From the NCBI RefSeq assembly GCF_022539505.1, contig NC_061510.1, forward strand, positions 275,114,330 to 275,178,329: a DNA stretch of 64,000 nucleotides. The letters are read 5' to 3'. The notes beneath the pieces were generated by a model. That model was not told the origin of the DNA. It saw only the letters and a list, made by a program, of their open reading frames with translations, and searched no databases. The translations under genes were made by a program, and so were the position numbers. This DNA comes from Lolium rigidum. Its lineage: Eukaryota; Streptophyta; Magnoliopsida; Poales; Poaceae. Position 1 is the stretch's first letter. Every line of letters starts with the position of its first letter. This document shows positions 1 through 11,501 of the stretch, one piece after another.

Positions 1-589
1 GCGGAACTCATCGAGAGGACCATGCTTGCCCGCAAATGGTATACATAGAACAGGAAATTAGAACCGCACCAAATGCACACACATGCATGGGCCGTACCTC
101 TCCTCAAGGTATTACATGGAGCGGAAAAATTCGGCATGACCTCTCCTCAAAGTAGGACATATGGGTAGTGCAAAACTTGCCGAAACGGAAATGAATCAAC
201 ATTTCGGCAAACATCCATGCACCACACCGACACACACAAGCGCTTCACCCGCAACAAGCATCCATACACACGACGGCCACACAAGATCAACAAGCATATG
301 CATGTCTCCTCCAAGCATATGTATGTCTCCTCCAACTACTCACCTTCTAGATTCGATACCGAGACGAGACCGCGATCGATGAGTTCGAGAGGAGGAGAGA
401 GTATGGAGAGCCTTCTCCTCAACTCCAATTAAGTATCAACCAAAGTAAGTGCAATAAATACCCAAGCAAGTGAAAAGTAGAGTCAAAATGGTATGAGAGA
501 GAAGGGGGGACGAGCTAGATGGAGGAAGAAGAATGACTTGTGTAGTGTGGTAGGTGGGAGGTTGGCTCACTTTTGTAGATCTGGTTCGC
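1..589. other. Unassigned sequence, probably interior of the left CACTA element
   Basis: I see no convincing gene. Short open frames on both strands lack domains. A 24-bp unit containing GTCTCCTCCAAGCATATG occurs about twice near 292-340, and a motif reading acctctcctcaa recurs at about 97 and 139. Because the CACTA terminus at 991 points leftward into this stretch and no opposite terminus is visible, the segment is most likely the interior of that element, which would continue beyond the window. Confidence 0.4.
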
Positions 590-991
590 TAACTCCGTGG
601 CGCACCTGAACAAATGCGCCACGGAATACCTTATTTCGTGGCGCACGAGCCAAGCTGCGCCACGTAATAGCTTATTTTTGTGGCGCACCGTGGCTGTGCG
701 CCACGTAATAGCTTATTTTTGTGGCGCACCGTGGCCGTGCGCCACGAATATCTTATTTTTGTGGCGCACTCGCAGTACATGCGCCATAGAAATAGTAAAA
801 CCAATGATTGGGGGTGTCAGCTGGTGGGGCCCACCTAGTTTTTGTGGCGCAGGGTTCTTTGGTGCGCCACAAAATTAAGCTATTTTTGTGGCGCACCTTG
901 CCTGGTGCGCCACAAAAAAAGTTTCTGTGGCGCATATTTAGTGGTGCGCCACAGAACTAAGCTTTTGCCTATAAGGGTTTTCCTACTAGTG
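590..991. mobile_element. CACTA transposon terminus with GTGGCGCAC subterminal repeats
   Basis: The terminus reads CACTAGTAGGAAAA when read leftward from 991, which is a CACTA-superfamily inverted-repeat end. Inside it, from about 596 to 955, about half a dozen pairs of GTGGCGCAC and GTGCGCCAC alternate, with A/T-rich spacers such as taatagcttatttttg. They form a ladder of short hairpins, as expected of transposase-binding subterminal repeats in this superfamily. The 3 bp outside are ccg. The same repeat core and the same TIR occur in the large element at 25,384-57,645, so the two belong to one family. The other end is not in the window. Confidence 0.8.
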
Positions 992-1309
992 CCGCGCTTT
1001 ACGGAAGATGAAGTCAGCGTGGACTTTGGGAACCCGGATCACCAACCCGGTTCCTTCTAGTGCAAGACTCGCCAGCCTTGAGTCGGTCTGAGGTACAAAC
1101 CCCCAGTCGGATATGGCTTGTAGAAGCCGGCCCAGCTACAGCATTGGCGGCAGTAGCCAGGCCGACTAGGACCTAGAGCCAGCCGGCTTCCGGACCAGCC
1201 GGCCACGACGCCAGCCGGCTGCTCCTCAGCCGGCCTTTGCCGCGAACCGGCCAGTGGCCAGCCGGCTGCTCCGCGTCCATTGCCCTACCCGGGGTCTTCC
1301 CCCCGACAT
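992..1309. other. GC-rich unclassified segment with repeated AGCCGGC motifs
   Basis: This segment separates the CACTA end from the truncated LTR of element A. It carries many copies of agccggc/gccggct between about 1,130 and 1,270 and no credible coding frame. It stops abruptly where homology to the 3' LTR of A starts (ccatagcag at 1,310). It is probably a fragment of another repeat joined by illegitimate recombination. I do not recognise its family. Confidence 0.45.
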
Positions 1310-2329
1310 CCATAGCAGTAGCTAGATGGTCGTCTTCTCCTAATTGTGCTATCATGCTCGATCTTGTGAGCTGCCTATCATGATCAAGATCGTTTCTTTG
1401 TAATCCTACATGTTGTGTTTGTTGGGATCCGATGGATATTGAATACTATGTCAAGTTGATTATCAATCTATCATATATGAGTTGTTTATGTTCTTGCATG
1501 CTCTCCGTTGCTAGTAGAGGCTCTGGCCAAGTTGATACTTGTGACTCCAAGAGGGAGTATTTATGCTCGATAGTGGGTTCATGCCTCCATTAAATCTGGG
1601 ACGATGAATAGAAAGTTCTAAGGTTGTGGATGTGCTGTTGCCACTAGGGATAAAACATCGATGCTTTGTCTAAGGATATTTGTGTTGATTACATTACGCA
1701 CCATACTTAATGCAATTGTCTGTTGTTTACAACTTAATACTGGAGGGGGTTCGGATGATAACCTGAAAGTGGACTTTTTAGGCATAGATGCATGTTGGAT
1801 GGCGGTCCATGTACTTTGTCGTAATGACCTGATTAAATCTCATAGTACTCATCATGATATATGTATGTGCATTGTTATGCCTTCTTTATTTGTCAATTGC
1901 CCAACTGTAATTTGTTCACCCAATATGCTATTTATCTTATGGGAGAGACACCGCTAGTGAACTGTGGACCCCGGTTTATTCTTTACATCTGAAATACAAT
2001 CTACTGCAATAATTGTTCTTGACTGTTCTTCGCAAACAATCATCTTCCACACAATACGGTTAATCCTTTGTTTACAGCAAGCCGGTGAGATTGACAACCT
2101 CGCTGTTACGTTGGGGCAAAGTTCTTTGGTTGTGTTGTGCAGGTTCCACGTTGGCGCCGGAATCCCTGGTGTTGCGCCGCACTACATTCCGCCACCATCA
2201 ACCTTCAACGTGCTTCTTGACTCCTACTGGTTCGATTAAACCTTGGTTTCTTACTGAGGGAAACTTGCTACTGTGCGCATCACACCTTCCTCTTAGGGTT
2301 CCCAACGGACGTGTCAACTACACGCATCA
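1310..2329 (+). repeat. 5' LTR of element A, left third missing
   Basis: The segment matches 6,459-7,480 of the 3' LTR nearly base for base, with a few substitutions and 1-bp indels, and ends in the same acacgcatca. The first roughly 580 bp, including the U3 and the TGATACGTC start, are absent and replaced by the GC-rich segment to the left. Confidence 0.85.
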
Positions 2330-2339
2330 AGCAAATTTC

Positions 2340-2442
2340 TGGCGCCGTTGCCGGGGAACGAAGAAAAGTTACACCACAAAGATTTCCAACTCCCACGTCA
2401 ACTACACGCCAGCAAGAAAATTTCTGGCGCCGTTGCCGGGGA
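2340..2442 (+). promoter_or_regulatory. Duplicated primer-binding site of element A (tRNA-Asp type)
   Basis: TGGCGCCGTTGCCGGGGA occurs at 2,340-2,357 and again at 2,425-2,442. It is complementary to the 3' end of plant tRNA-Asp. Each copy is preceded by a similar stretch (gtcaactacacgc then aaatttc), so the LTR-end/PBS junction has been tandemly duplicated with a spacing of 85 bp. The first copy is 10 bp from the LTR end, the usual place. The second is followed by agatc, as in element A'. Confidence 0.85.
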
Positions 2443-2660
2443 GATCAAGACACGCTGCAAGGGGAGTCTCCACTTCCAATCTCTTTACTTTGTTTTTGTC
2501 TTGCTTTATTTTATTTACTACTTTGTTTGCTGCACTTAAACAAAACACACAAAAAATTAGTTGATAGTTTTACTTTATTTACTGTCTTGTTCTCCATATC
2601 AAAAACACACAAAAAATTAGTTACTTGCATTTACTTTATTTACCTTTTGTTTATTTCATC

Positions 2661-3314
2661 ATGTTTCCTCCTAAGTACACTCTAAAAGACATACCGGTAG
2701 GCCGAGGGTCTATAATTGGAAGAGATAATATAGAAGATTTTTTCACTCATGTTAGTACCGCTGAAGATTTTGAAGATAGACACTTGGTAGAACTTGCTCC
2801 TACTTATGAAATTGCTGCTGCCTCTTTAGTGCACATGTTGGAAACTAAATTTGTTAATCTCAACCCCATAATACAACATATGTTTCTTACACTCTCTGAT
2901 ATGGAGGAAGGAGAAAAGAAAGATTTTGTCTTAGAAACCCTTCTTAAAGAATTTGGTGGTGTAGCAAGAGAGGCTAGAAAAGTCTTTATTAAATATAAGA
3001 TGCTTGGTTCTTGCACCAACTTTGCTAGTACCCTTGAAAAGATGGACATTGATAGAATAAAGTACACTAATAATATTAATGATGTAGGGGATATTAAGAC
3101 ATCAATACCTTGCAAGCTCGCAGGAATGTTCGAGGCACTAGAAAAGAATTATGATTGGATTGTTCTCGAAAATTTGTTTAATGAGAATAGCAAGCCTAAG
3201 AGTAACGAAAAGGGAACCTCTGAAACTTACATAGATAAGATAACATGCATTGTTGAGGCAACTCCCAACACCCCTGGTAATAGTGCTGATGCTTCATCTC
3301 TTGATAATACTTGA
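2661..3314 (+). CDS. Element A internal ORF, 217 residues, unknown function
   Basis: The frame is uninterrupted and starts at the ATG reading MFPPKYTLKD, 219 bp after the second PBS. An ATG 36 bp upstream would add a hydrophobic stretch (MHLLYLPFVYFI) that I consider leader sequence. The product is acidic and largely helical-looking, with no zinc knuckle, no protease triad and no transmembrane segment in the chosen form. It sits where gag would lie but shows no recognisable Retrotrans_gag core. It belongs to the class of ORFs carried by non-autonomous Pooideae Gypsy elements. Function unknown. A structural or packaging role is only a guess. Confidence 0.6.
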   Translation: MFPPKYTLKDIPVGRGSIIGRDNIEDFFTHVSTAEDFEDRHLVELAPTYEIAAASLVHMLETKFVNLNPIIQHMFLTLSDMEEGEKKDFVLETLLKEFGGVAREARKVFIKYKMLGSCTNFASTLEKMDIDRIKYTNNINDVGDIKTSIPCKLAGMFEALEKNYDWIVLENLFNENSKPKSNEKGTSETYIDKITCIVEATPNTPGNSADASSLDNT

Positions 3315-5877
3315 TACACACTTTCTGCGTCTAGCTGAAAGGCGTTAAAGAAAAGCGCTTATGGGAGACAACCCATGTTTTTACTACAGTATTTTGTTTT
3401 ATATTTGAGTCTTGGAAGTTGTTTACTACTGTAGCAACCTCTCCTTATCTTTATTTTATTGCATTGTTGTGCCAAGTAAAGTCTTTGATAGTAAAGTCAA
3501 TACTAGATTTGGATTACTGCGCAGAAATAGATTTCTTGCTGTCATGAATCTGGGCAGAATTCTCTGTAGGTAACTCAGAAAAATCTTCCAATTTACGTGC
3601 GTGATCCTCAGGTATGTACGAAACTTTCATTCAATTTGAGCATTTTCATCTGAGCAAGTCTGGTGCCATTTTAAAATTCGTCTTTACGGACTGTTCTGTT
3701 TTGACAGATTCTGCCTTTTATTTCGCATTGCCTGTTTTGCTATGTTTGATGGATTTCTTTGTTCCATTAACTTTCAGTAGCTTTGTGCAATGGCCAGAAG
3801 TATTAAGAATGATTATGTCACCTCTGAATATATGAATTATGCACTGACCCTCTAATGAGTTTGTTTCGAGTTTGGTGTGGAGGAAGTTTTCAAGGGTCAA
3901 GAGAGGAGGATGATACAATATGATCAAGAAGAGTGAAAAGTCAAAGCTTGGGGATGCCCCGTGGTTCATCCCTGCATATTTTAAGAAGACCCAAGCGTCT
4001 AAGCTTGGGGATGCCCAAGGCATCCCCTTCTTCATCGACAACTTATCAGGTTCCTCTAATGAAACTATATTTTTATTCCGTCACATCTTATGTGCTTTGC
4101 TTGGAGCGTCTGTTTGCTTTAGTTTTTGTTTTGTTTGAATAAAGTCGGATCCCACAATCCTTTATATTGGAGATATTACGCTCCGCTGTTTCGTATGAAC
4201 ACATGTGTTCTTAGCTTTATCTTTAATGTTCATTGCGAAAGTTGAACTACCTCATTCATTGATATATGGTTGGAAACGGAAAATGCCGCATGTGGTAAAT
4301 GGTATAATGTCTTGAATAATGTGATACTTGGCAATTGTTGTGCTCATATAGATCTTGTTTAAGCTCTTGCATCATGTACCTTGTACCCATTAATGAATAA
4401 CTACATAGAGCATGTTAAAATTTGGTTTGCATGATTGTTCTCTCTAAGTCTAGATATTTTCTGGTTGAGGTGTTTGAACAACAAGGAGACGATGTAAAGT
4501 CTTATAATGCTTATACTTGAGTTTGCTTCAAACAACCTTGCTAGCCTAGCCTTGTATTGAGAGGGATTCTTCTCGTGCATCCAAATCCTTGAGCCAAAAT
4601 CCATGCCATTTGTGTCCACCATACCTACCTACCACATGGTATTTCTCCGCCATTCCAAAGTACATTACTTGAGTGCTACCTTTAAAATTTCTATTCTTTA
4701 CCTTTACAATACATAGCTCATGGTACAAAATAGCTTAAAAACTATCGTGGTGAAGAATATGTACTTATGTGTCTTATTTCTTAGTAAGTTGCTTGTTGAG
4801 CGGTAACCATGTTTTCTGGGGACGCCATCAACTTTTTACCTTTGTTGAATATCATGTGAGTTGCTATGCATGTTCGTCTTGTCTGAAGTAAGGGCGGTTT
4901 TCACAATCAAATGGTTTGAGTATGCATACTGTTAGAGAAGAACATTGGGCCGCTAACTAAAGCCATGAATCATGGTTAAGTTTCAGTTTGGACATAAAAC
5001 CTCAATCTCTTATGAGAATATTAACTGTTGTTGAATGCTTAAGCATTAAAAGAGGAGTCCATTATCTGTTGTCTATGTTGTCCCGGTATGGGTGTCTAAG
5101 TTGAGAATGATCAAAAGCGAGAAATCCAATGCGAACCTTCTCCTTAGACCCTTGTACAGGCGGCATAGAGGTACCCCTTTGTGACACTTGGTTGAAACAT
5201 ATGTTATGCAATGATAATCCGTGTTAACCCAAGCTAATTAGGACAAGGTGCGAGCACTATTAGTATACTATGCATGAGGCTTGCAACTTATAAGATGTCT
5301 TATACATAACTCATATGCTTTATTACTACCGTTGACAAAATTGTTTCTTGTTTTCAAAATAAAAGCTCTAGCACAAAAATAGTAATCCATGCTTCCCTCT
5401 GCGAAGGGCCTTTCTTCTACTTTATTGTTGAGTCAGTTTACCTATTCTTTCTATCTTAGAAGCAAACACTTGTGTAAACTGTGTGCAATGATTCTTACAT
5501 GTTTACCTATTGCACTTGTTATATTACTTTGTGTTGACAATTATCCATGAGATATACATGTTGAAGTTGAAAGCAGCCGCTGAAACTTATATCTTCCTTT
5601 GTGTTGTTTCAAAGCTTTCTACTAAGAACTTATTGCTTATGAGTTAACTCTTATGCAAGACTTATTGATGCTTGTCTTGAAAGTATTATTCATGAAAAGT
5701 CTTTGTTATATGATTCATTTGTTTACTCATTATCTTCATCATTGCTTCGAATCGCTGCATTCATCTCATGTGCTTTACAATAGTATGACCAAGATTATGA
5801 TAGCATGTCACTTCAGAAATTATCTTTGTTATCGTTTACCTACTCGAGGGCGAGTAGGAACTAAGCTTGGGGATGCT
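3315..5877 (+). other. Noncoding internal region of element A with PPT-like repeats
   Basis: There is no domain-bearing frame in these 2.56 kb. AAGCTTGGGGATGC occurs at about 3,947, 4,000 and 5,862. The last copy directly precedes the 3' LTR and is the functional polypurine tract position; the other two are internal PPT-like copies. A conserved block with a short hairpin (ccctctgcgaaggg, 5,395-5,408) is shared with elements B and F. The region is collinear with the minus-strand segment 39,932-42,500. Confidence 0.7.
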
Positions 5878-7480
5878 TGATACGTCCCAAACGTATCTAT
5901 AATTTCTTATGTTCCATGCTACTTTTATGATGATACTCACATGTTTTATACACATTATATGTCGTTATTATGCATTTTCCGGCACTAACCTATTGACAAG
6001 ATGCCGAAGAGCCGATTCTGTTGTTTCTCGCTGTTTTTGGTTTCGAAATCCTAGTAAGGAAATATTCTCGGAATTGGACGAAATCAACGCCCGGGGTCCT
6101 ATTTTCACACGAAGCTTCCAGAAGACCGAAGAGGATAAGAAGTGGGGCCACGAGGTGGCCACACAACAGGGCGGCGCGGCCCAGCCCCTGGCCGCGCGGC
6201 CCTAGCGTGTGGGCCCCTCGTGACGCCCCCTGACCTGCCCTTCCGCCTACTTAAAGCCTCCGTCGCGAAACCCCCAGTACCGAGAGCCACGATACGGAAA
6301 ACCTTCCAGAGACGCAGCCGCCGCCAATCCCATCTCGGGGGATTCAGGAGATCGCCTCCGGCACCCTGCCGGAGAGGGGAATCATCTCCCGGAGGACTCT
6401 TCATCGCCATGATCGCCTCCGGATTGATGTGTGAGTAGTTCACCCCTGGACCATGGGTCCATAGCAGTAGCTAGATGGTCATCTTCTCCTAATTGTGCTA
6501 TCATGCTCGATCTTGTGAGCTGCCTATCATGATCAAGATCGTTTCTTTGTAATCCTACATGTTGTGTTTGTTGGGATCCGATGGATATTGAATACTATGT
6601 CAAGTTGATTATCAATCTATCATATATGAGTTGTTTATGTTCTTGCATGCTCTCCGTTGCTAGTAGAGGCTCTGGCCAAGTTGATACTTGTGACTCCAAG
6701 AGGGAGTATTTATGCTCGATAGTGGGTTCATGCCTCCATTAAATCTGGGACAGTGACAGAAAGTTCTAAGGTTGTGGATGTGCTGTTGCCAGTAGGGATA
6801 AAACATCGATGCTTTGTCTAAGGATATTTGTGTTGATTACATTACGCACCATACTTAATGCAATTGTCTGTTGTTTACAACTTAATACTCGGAGGGGGTT
6901 CGGATGATAACCTCGAAAGTGGACTTTTTAGGCATAGATGCATGCTGGATGGCGGTCTATGTACTTTGTCGTAATGCCCTGATTAAATCTCATAGTACTC
7001 ATCATGATATATGTATGTGCATTGTTATGCCTTCTTTATTTGTCAATTGCCCAACTGTAATTTGTTCACCCAACATGCTATTTATCTTATGGGAGAGACA
7101 CCGCTAGTGAACTCGTGGACCCCGGTCTATTCTTTACATCTGAAATACAATCTACTGCAATAATTGTTCTTTACTGTTCTTCGCAAACAATCATCTTCCA
7201 CACAATACGGTTAATCCTTTGTTTACAGCAAGCCGGTGAGATTGACAACCTCGCTGTTACGTTGGGGCAAAGTTCTTTGGTTGTGTTGTGCAGGTTCCAC
7301 GTTGGCGCCGGAATCCCTGGTGTTGCGCCGCACTACATTCCGCCACCATCAACCTTCAACGTGCTTCTTGACTCCTACTGGTTCGATTAAACCTTGGTTT
7401 CTTACTGAGGGAAACTTGCTACTGTGCGCATCACACCTTCCTCTTGGGGTTCCCAACGGACGTGTCAACTACACGCATCA
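5878..7480 (+). repeat. 3' LTR of element A (1,603 bp)
   Basis: It begins TGATACGTCC immediately after the polypurine tract and ends acacgcatca, matching the end of the 5' LTR fragment at 2,329. The 5-bp flank on the right is ctcat; no left partner survives. A GC-rich leader region lies at 6,140-6,400. Near the promoter position the sequence reads ctacttaaagcc where element F has a canonical TATA box. Confidence 0.9.
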
Positions 7481-8456
7481 CTCATATTGTGATTGCATAA
7501 AGCTCTTAGTGGATCTTTCAATTTCTAGCATCTTTTCCTCATATCTACCATGAGAATTACCATAATCATTACCATTAGCAGGATATGGCCTATAGTTGTT
7601 ACCAGAATTATTCCTATAAGCATTATTTTTAATGAAGTTCACATCAACATTCTCTTCTTGAGCAACCAATGAAGCTAAAGGAACATTATTAGGATCAACA
7701 TTAGATCTACCATTCACAAGCATAGACATAATCACATCAATCTTATCACTCAAGGAGGAGGTTTCTTCGACAGAATTTACCTTCTTACCTTGTGGAGCTC
7801 TTTCTGTGTGCCATTCAGAGTAATTTGTCATCATATCATCAAGAAGCTTTGTTGCCGCCCCCAAAGTAATGGACATAAAGGTACCACCAGCAGCTGAATC
7901 CAATAGGTTCCGCGAAGAAAAATTTAATCCTGCATAGAAGGTTTGGATCATCATCCAAGTAGTTAGTCCATGGGTTGGGCAATTCTTTACCAAAGATTTC
8001 ATTCTCTCCCATGCTTGAGCAACATGTTCATTATCCAATTGCTTAAAATTCATTATGATACTTCTCAAAGATATAATTTTAGCAGGAGGATAATATCTAC
8101 CAATAAAAGCATCCTTACATTTAGTCCATGAATCAATACTATTCTTAGGCAAAGATAGCAACCAATCTTTAGCTCTTCCTCTTAAGGAGAAAGGAAACAA
8201 TTTCAATTTTATAATGTCACCATCTACATCCTTATACTTTTGCATTTCACATAGTTCAACAAAATTATTAAGATGGGCAGACAGCATCATCGGAACTAAC
8301 ACCGAGAAAATTGCTCTCTCATGACAAGATTCGATAAAGCAGGTTTAATTTCAAAGAATTCTGCTGCAGTAGCAGGTGGAGCAATAGGTGTGCATAGGAA
8401 ATCATTATTATTTGTGCTAGTGAAGTCACACAACTTAGTGTTTTCAGGAGTATTCA
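7481..8456 (-). pseudogene. Element A' gag remnant (Retrotrans_gag core)
   Basis: A gag start lies at 8,456 (ATG, product beginning MNTPENTKLC). That frame hits a stop near 8,300, where the reading frame shifts by one, and coding continues from about 8,302 down to the junction with element A. The second part carries the typical gag core: hydrophobic KLFPFSLRGRAKDWL, then YYPPAKI and a helix with AQAWERMKSL. It is followed by an Asn-rich tail. The nucleocapsid end is cut off at 7,481. The similarity in layout to B's gag places it with Athila-like Gypsy elements. Confidence 0.8.
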
Positions 8457-8686
8457 TTTTAACTATAGTAAATAAAGCAAACTAGATAAAGTAAATGCAA
8501 GTAACTAATTTTTTGTGTTTTTAATATGGAGAACGCAAACAAGATAGTAAATAAAGTAAAACTAGCAACTATTTTTTGTGTGTTTTGTTTTAGTGTAGCA
8601 AACAAAGTAGTAAATAAAATAAAGCAAGACAAAAACAAAGTAAAGAGATTGGAAGTGGGAGACTCCCCTTGCAGCGTGTCTTGATC

Positions 8687-8704
8687 TCCCCGGCAACGGC
8701 GCCA
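8687..8704 (-). promoter_or_regulatory. Primer-binding site of element A' (tRNA-Asp)
   Basis: The minus strand reads TGGCGCCGTTGCCGGGGA, 11 bp inside the LTR end at 8,716. It is complementary to the plant tRNA-Asp 3' end. Confidence 0.9.
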
Positions 8705-8715
8705 GAAATTTAGCT

Positions 8716-10030
8716 TGATACGCGTAAAGCACATGTCCGTTGGGAACCCCAAGTGGAAGGTATGATGCGTAGAGAAGCAAGTTTCCCTCAGTAAGAAACC
8801 AAGGTTTATCGAACCAGTAGGAGCCAAGAAGCACGTTGAAGGTTGATGGCGGCGAAGTGTAGTGCGGCGCAACACCAGGGATTCCGGCGCCAACGTGGAA
8901 CCTGCACAACACAATCAAAGTACTTTGCCCCAACATAACAGTGAGGTTGTCAATCTCACCGGCTTGCTGTAACAAAGGATTAGATGTATAGTGTGGAAGA
9001 TGATGTTTGTTTGCGAAGAACAGTAAAGAACAATTGCAGTAGATTGTATTTCATATGTAAAGAATGGACCGGGGTCCACAGTTCACTAGTGGTGTCTCTC
9101 CCATAAGATAAATAACATGTTGGGTGAACGAATTACAGTTGGGCAATTGACAAATATAGAAGGCATAACAATGCACATACATATATCATGATAAGTACTA
9201 TGAGATTTAATCAGGGCATTACGACAAAGTACATAGACCGCTATCCAGCATGCATCTATGCCTAAATAGTCCACTTTCAGGTTATCATCCGAACCCCTCC
9301 GGTATTAAGTTGCAAGCAACGAGACAATTGCATTAAGTATGGTGCGTAATGTAATCAACACAAATATCCTTAGACAAAGCATCGATGTTTTATCCCTAGT
9401 GGCAACAAGCACAACTACAACCTTAGAACTTTCTCGTCACCGTCCCGCATTCAATGGAGGTATGAACCCACTATCGAGCATAAATACTCCCTCTTGGAGT
9501 TACAAGTATCAACTTGGCCGAGCCTCTACTAGCAACGGAGAGCATGCAAGAACATAAACAACATATATGATAGATTGATAATCAACTTGACATAGTATTC
9601 AATATTCATCGGATCCCAACAAACGCAACATGTAGCATTACAAATAGATGATCTTGATCATGATAGGCAGCTCACAAGATCTAACATGATAGCACAATGA
9701 GGAGAAGACAACCATCTAGCTACTGCTATGGACCCATAGTCCAGGGGTGAACTACTCACACATCGATCCGGAGGCAATCATGGCGATGAAGAGCCCTCCG
9801 GGAGATGATTCCCCTCTCCGGCAGGGTGCCGGAGGCGATCTCCTGAATCCCCCGAGATGGGATTGGCGGCGGCGGCGTCTCCGGAAGGTTTTCCGTATCG
9901 TGGATCTCGGTACAGAGGGTTTCGCGACGAAGGCTTTAAGTAGGCGGAAGGGCGGAGTCGGAGGAGTCACGGGGGCCCCACACGCTAGGGCCGCGCGGGC
10001 CCCCCTTAGGCCGCGCCGCCTAGTGTGGCG
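8716..10030 (-). repeat. Element A' 5' LTR, U5-side part
   Basis: The plus strand starts tgatacgcg at 8,716, which is the LTR end on the minus strand. Homology to the LTR of A continues to 10,030, where element B starts. The last 5 bp (tggcg, 10,026-10,030) are duplicated at 19,830-19,834 as the target site of B. The LTR resumes at 19,835. Confidence 0.85.
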
Positions 10031-11414
10031 TGATACGTCCAAAACGTATCTACTTTCCCGAACACTTTTTGTCTATTGTTTTGCCTCTAATTTGTGTATT
10101 TTGGATACAACTAACACGGACTAACGCTGTTTTCAGCAGAACTGCTCTGGTGTCTCGTTTTTGTGCAGAAATCCAACTTTCAGTAAAATCCTCGGAATTT
10201 ATGCGGAAGGTCCTATTTTCCCAGAATATTGGCGGAGCCAGAAGGGCAAGCCAGGTGGGGGCCCGAGGGCCCCACATGCTAGGCCGGCGCGGCCCTAGTG
10301 TGTGGCGGCCTCGGCTGGCCCCCGACGCCCTCCTTCGGACTACTTATTGCCTTCGACCTAAAAACGCACGAGGGAGAGTCGAAGTAGCAAGAAACCATCC
10401 AGTACACCGCCACCGTCGCGAAACTCCGTCTCGGGACCAGAAACTCCGTTCTGGCACCTCGCCGGGACGGGGAATTGGAGGAGATCATCGCCACCATCAT
10501 CACCGACGCCTCTCCATCGACCAGCCATGTTTTCCCCATCCATGTGTGAGTAATTCCCCCGCTGTAGGCTGAAGGGGATGGTAGGGATTGGATGAGATTG
10601 GTCATGTAATAGTCATAAGATTGTTAGGGCATAGTGCCCAGTATCCGTAGATGTTACTTTTATGAAATTGTTGCAACTTGTTATGCTTAATGCTTGTCAC
10701 TAGGGCCTGAGTGCCATGATCTCAGATCTGAACATGTTATTGATTCATGAAGATATTCGTTGTTTATGATCTTACCTGCAAGTTGTATACACATGTCGCT
10801 GTCCGGAACCCGAGGCCCCAAAGTGACAGAAATTGGGACAACCGGAGGGGAAGGCGGTGATGTGAGGATCACACGTGTTCACGGAGTGTTAATGCTTTGC
10901 TCCGGTGCTCTATTAAAAGGAGTGCCTTAATTTCCGATGAGATTCCCTAGAGGCCCGGCTGCCACCGGCTGGTAGGATAAAAGATGTTGTGCAAGTTTCT
11001 CATTGCGAGCACGTACGACTAAATATGGAACACATGCCTATTGATTGATTAGTACTTGGATACCATTTTATTATTATCCGCAAATGCCCCGCTTTGATTG
11101 TTACATGAGTTTCTCTCATCCATGCAACGCCCGTTCATCCATCCATGTGCCTACGATATTTTAATCCTGCTCGTTTACTATAATCACTACTGCTGTCTTT
11201 GTTACTCTGCTGCTATTATTTCACTACTGCTATCGCTATAAAGCGTTACTACTCGATAAACTCTTGCGAGCAAGTCTGTTTCCGAGTGCAGCTGAATTGA
11301 CAACTCCGTTGTTAAGGCTTTCAAGTATTCTTTGTCTCCCCTTGTGTCGAATCAATAAATTGGGTTTTACTTCCCTCGAAGACCGTTGCGATCCCCTATA
11401 CTTGTGGGTCATCA
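10031..11414 (+). repeat. Element B 5' LTR (1,384 bp)
   Basis: It starts TGATACGTCCAAAACG and ends gggtcatca. It is nearly identical to the 3' LTR at 18,433-19,829. The clearest difference is a deletion of about 20 bp near 10,290, where the 3' LTR has an extra GC-rich stretch between two copies of gcggccc. Confidence 0.92.
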
Positions 11415-11425
11415 AGACTATTTTC

Positions 11426-11443
11426 CGGCGCCGTTGCCGGGGA
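11426..11443 (+). promoter_or_regulatory. Element B primer-binding site
   Basis: CGGCGCCGTTGCCGGGGA lies 11 bp after the LTR end. It matches the tRNA-Asp-complementary PBS of the neighbouring elements except for the first base (C instead of T), which would leave the tRNA's terminal A unpaired. Confidence 0.8.
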
Positions 11444-11501
11444 GCATAGCTTTATTTGGAAGTTCACTTGGATTGATATTGTTCGCTGCAAATTCTCCAT
11501 C

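Larger units (their letters stand above)
1310..7480 (+). mobile_element. Element A: long-LTR Gypsy derivative, non-autonomous, 5' LTR truncated
   Basis: The order is truncated 5' LTR (1,310-2,329), tRNA-Asp-type PBS, one 217-residue ORF, about 2.5 kb of noncoding internal DNA, a polypurine tract at 5,862-5,877 and a complete 3' LTR (5,878-7,480). No protease, reverse transcriptase, RNase H or integrase is present, so the element would depend on an autonomous partner. Its internal 3' region is collinear with that of element F (39,932-42,500, minus), which makes the two members of related families. The left side has no LTR start and no TSD. On the right it abuts the truncated gag of A'. Confidence 0.85.

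Noticed and set aside
596..955. Regularly spaced GTGGCGCAC units looked like a direct-repeat array of CRISPR type
   Set aside because: The units alternate in orientation, their spacers are repeats themselves, and they end in a CACTA TIR; they are subterminal transposase-binding repeats in a plant genome.
6021..6443. Frames on both strands in the GC-rich part of the A-family LTR (also 9,752-10,124 and 14,396-14,833)
   Set aside because: They recur with the GC-rich LTR leader in both orientations and change frame between copies, so they are not selected as proteins.
8687..8704. Possible tRNA-Asp gene fragments at the PBS sites of A, A', B and F
   Set aside because: Only the 18 bases complementary to the tRNA 3' end are present, next to LTR ends; no cloverleaf is present.
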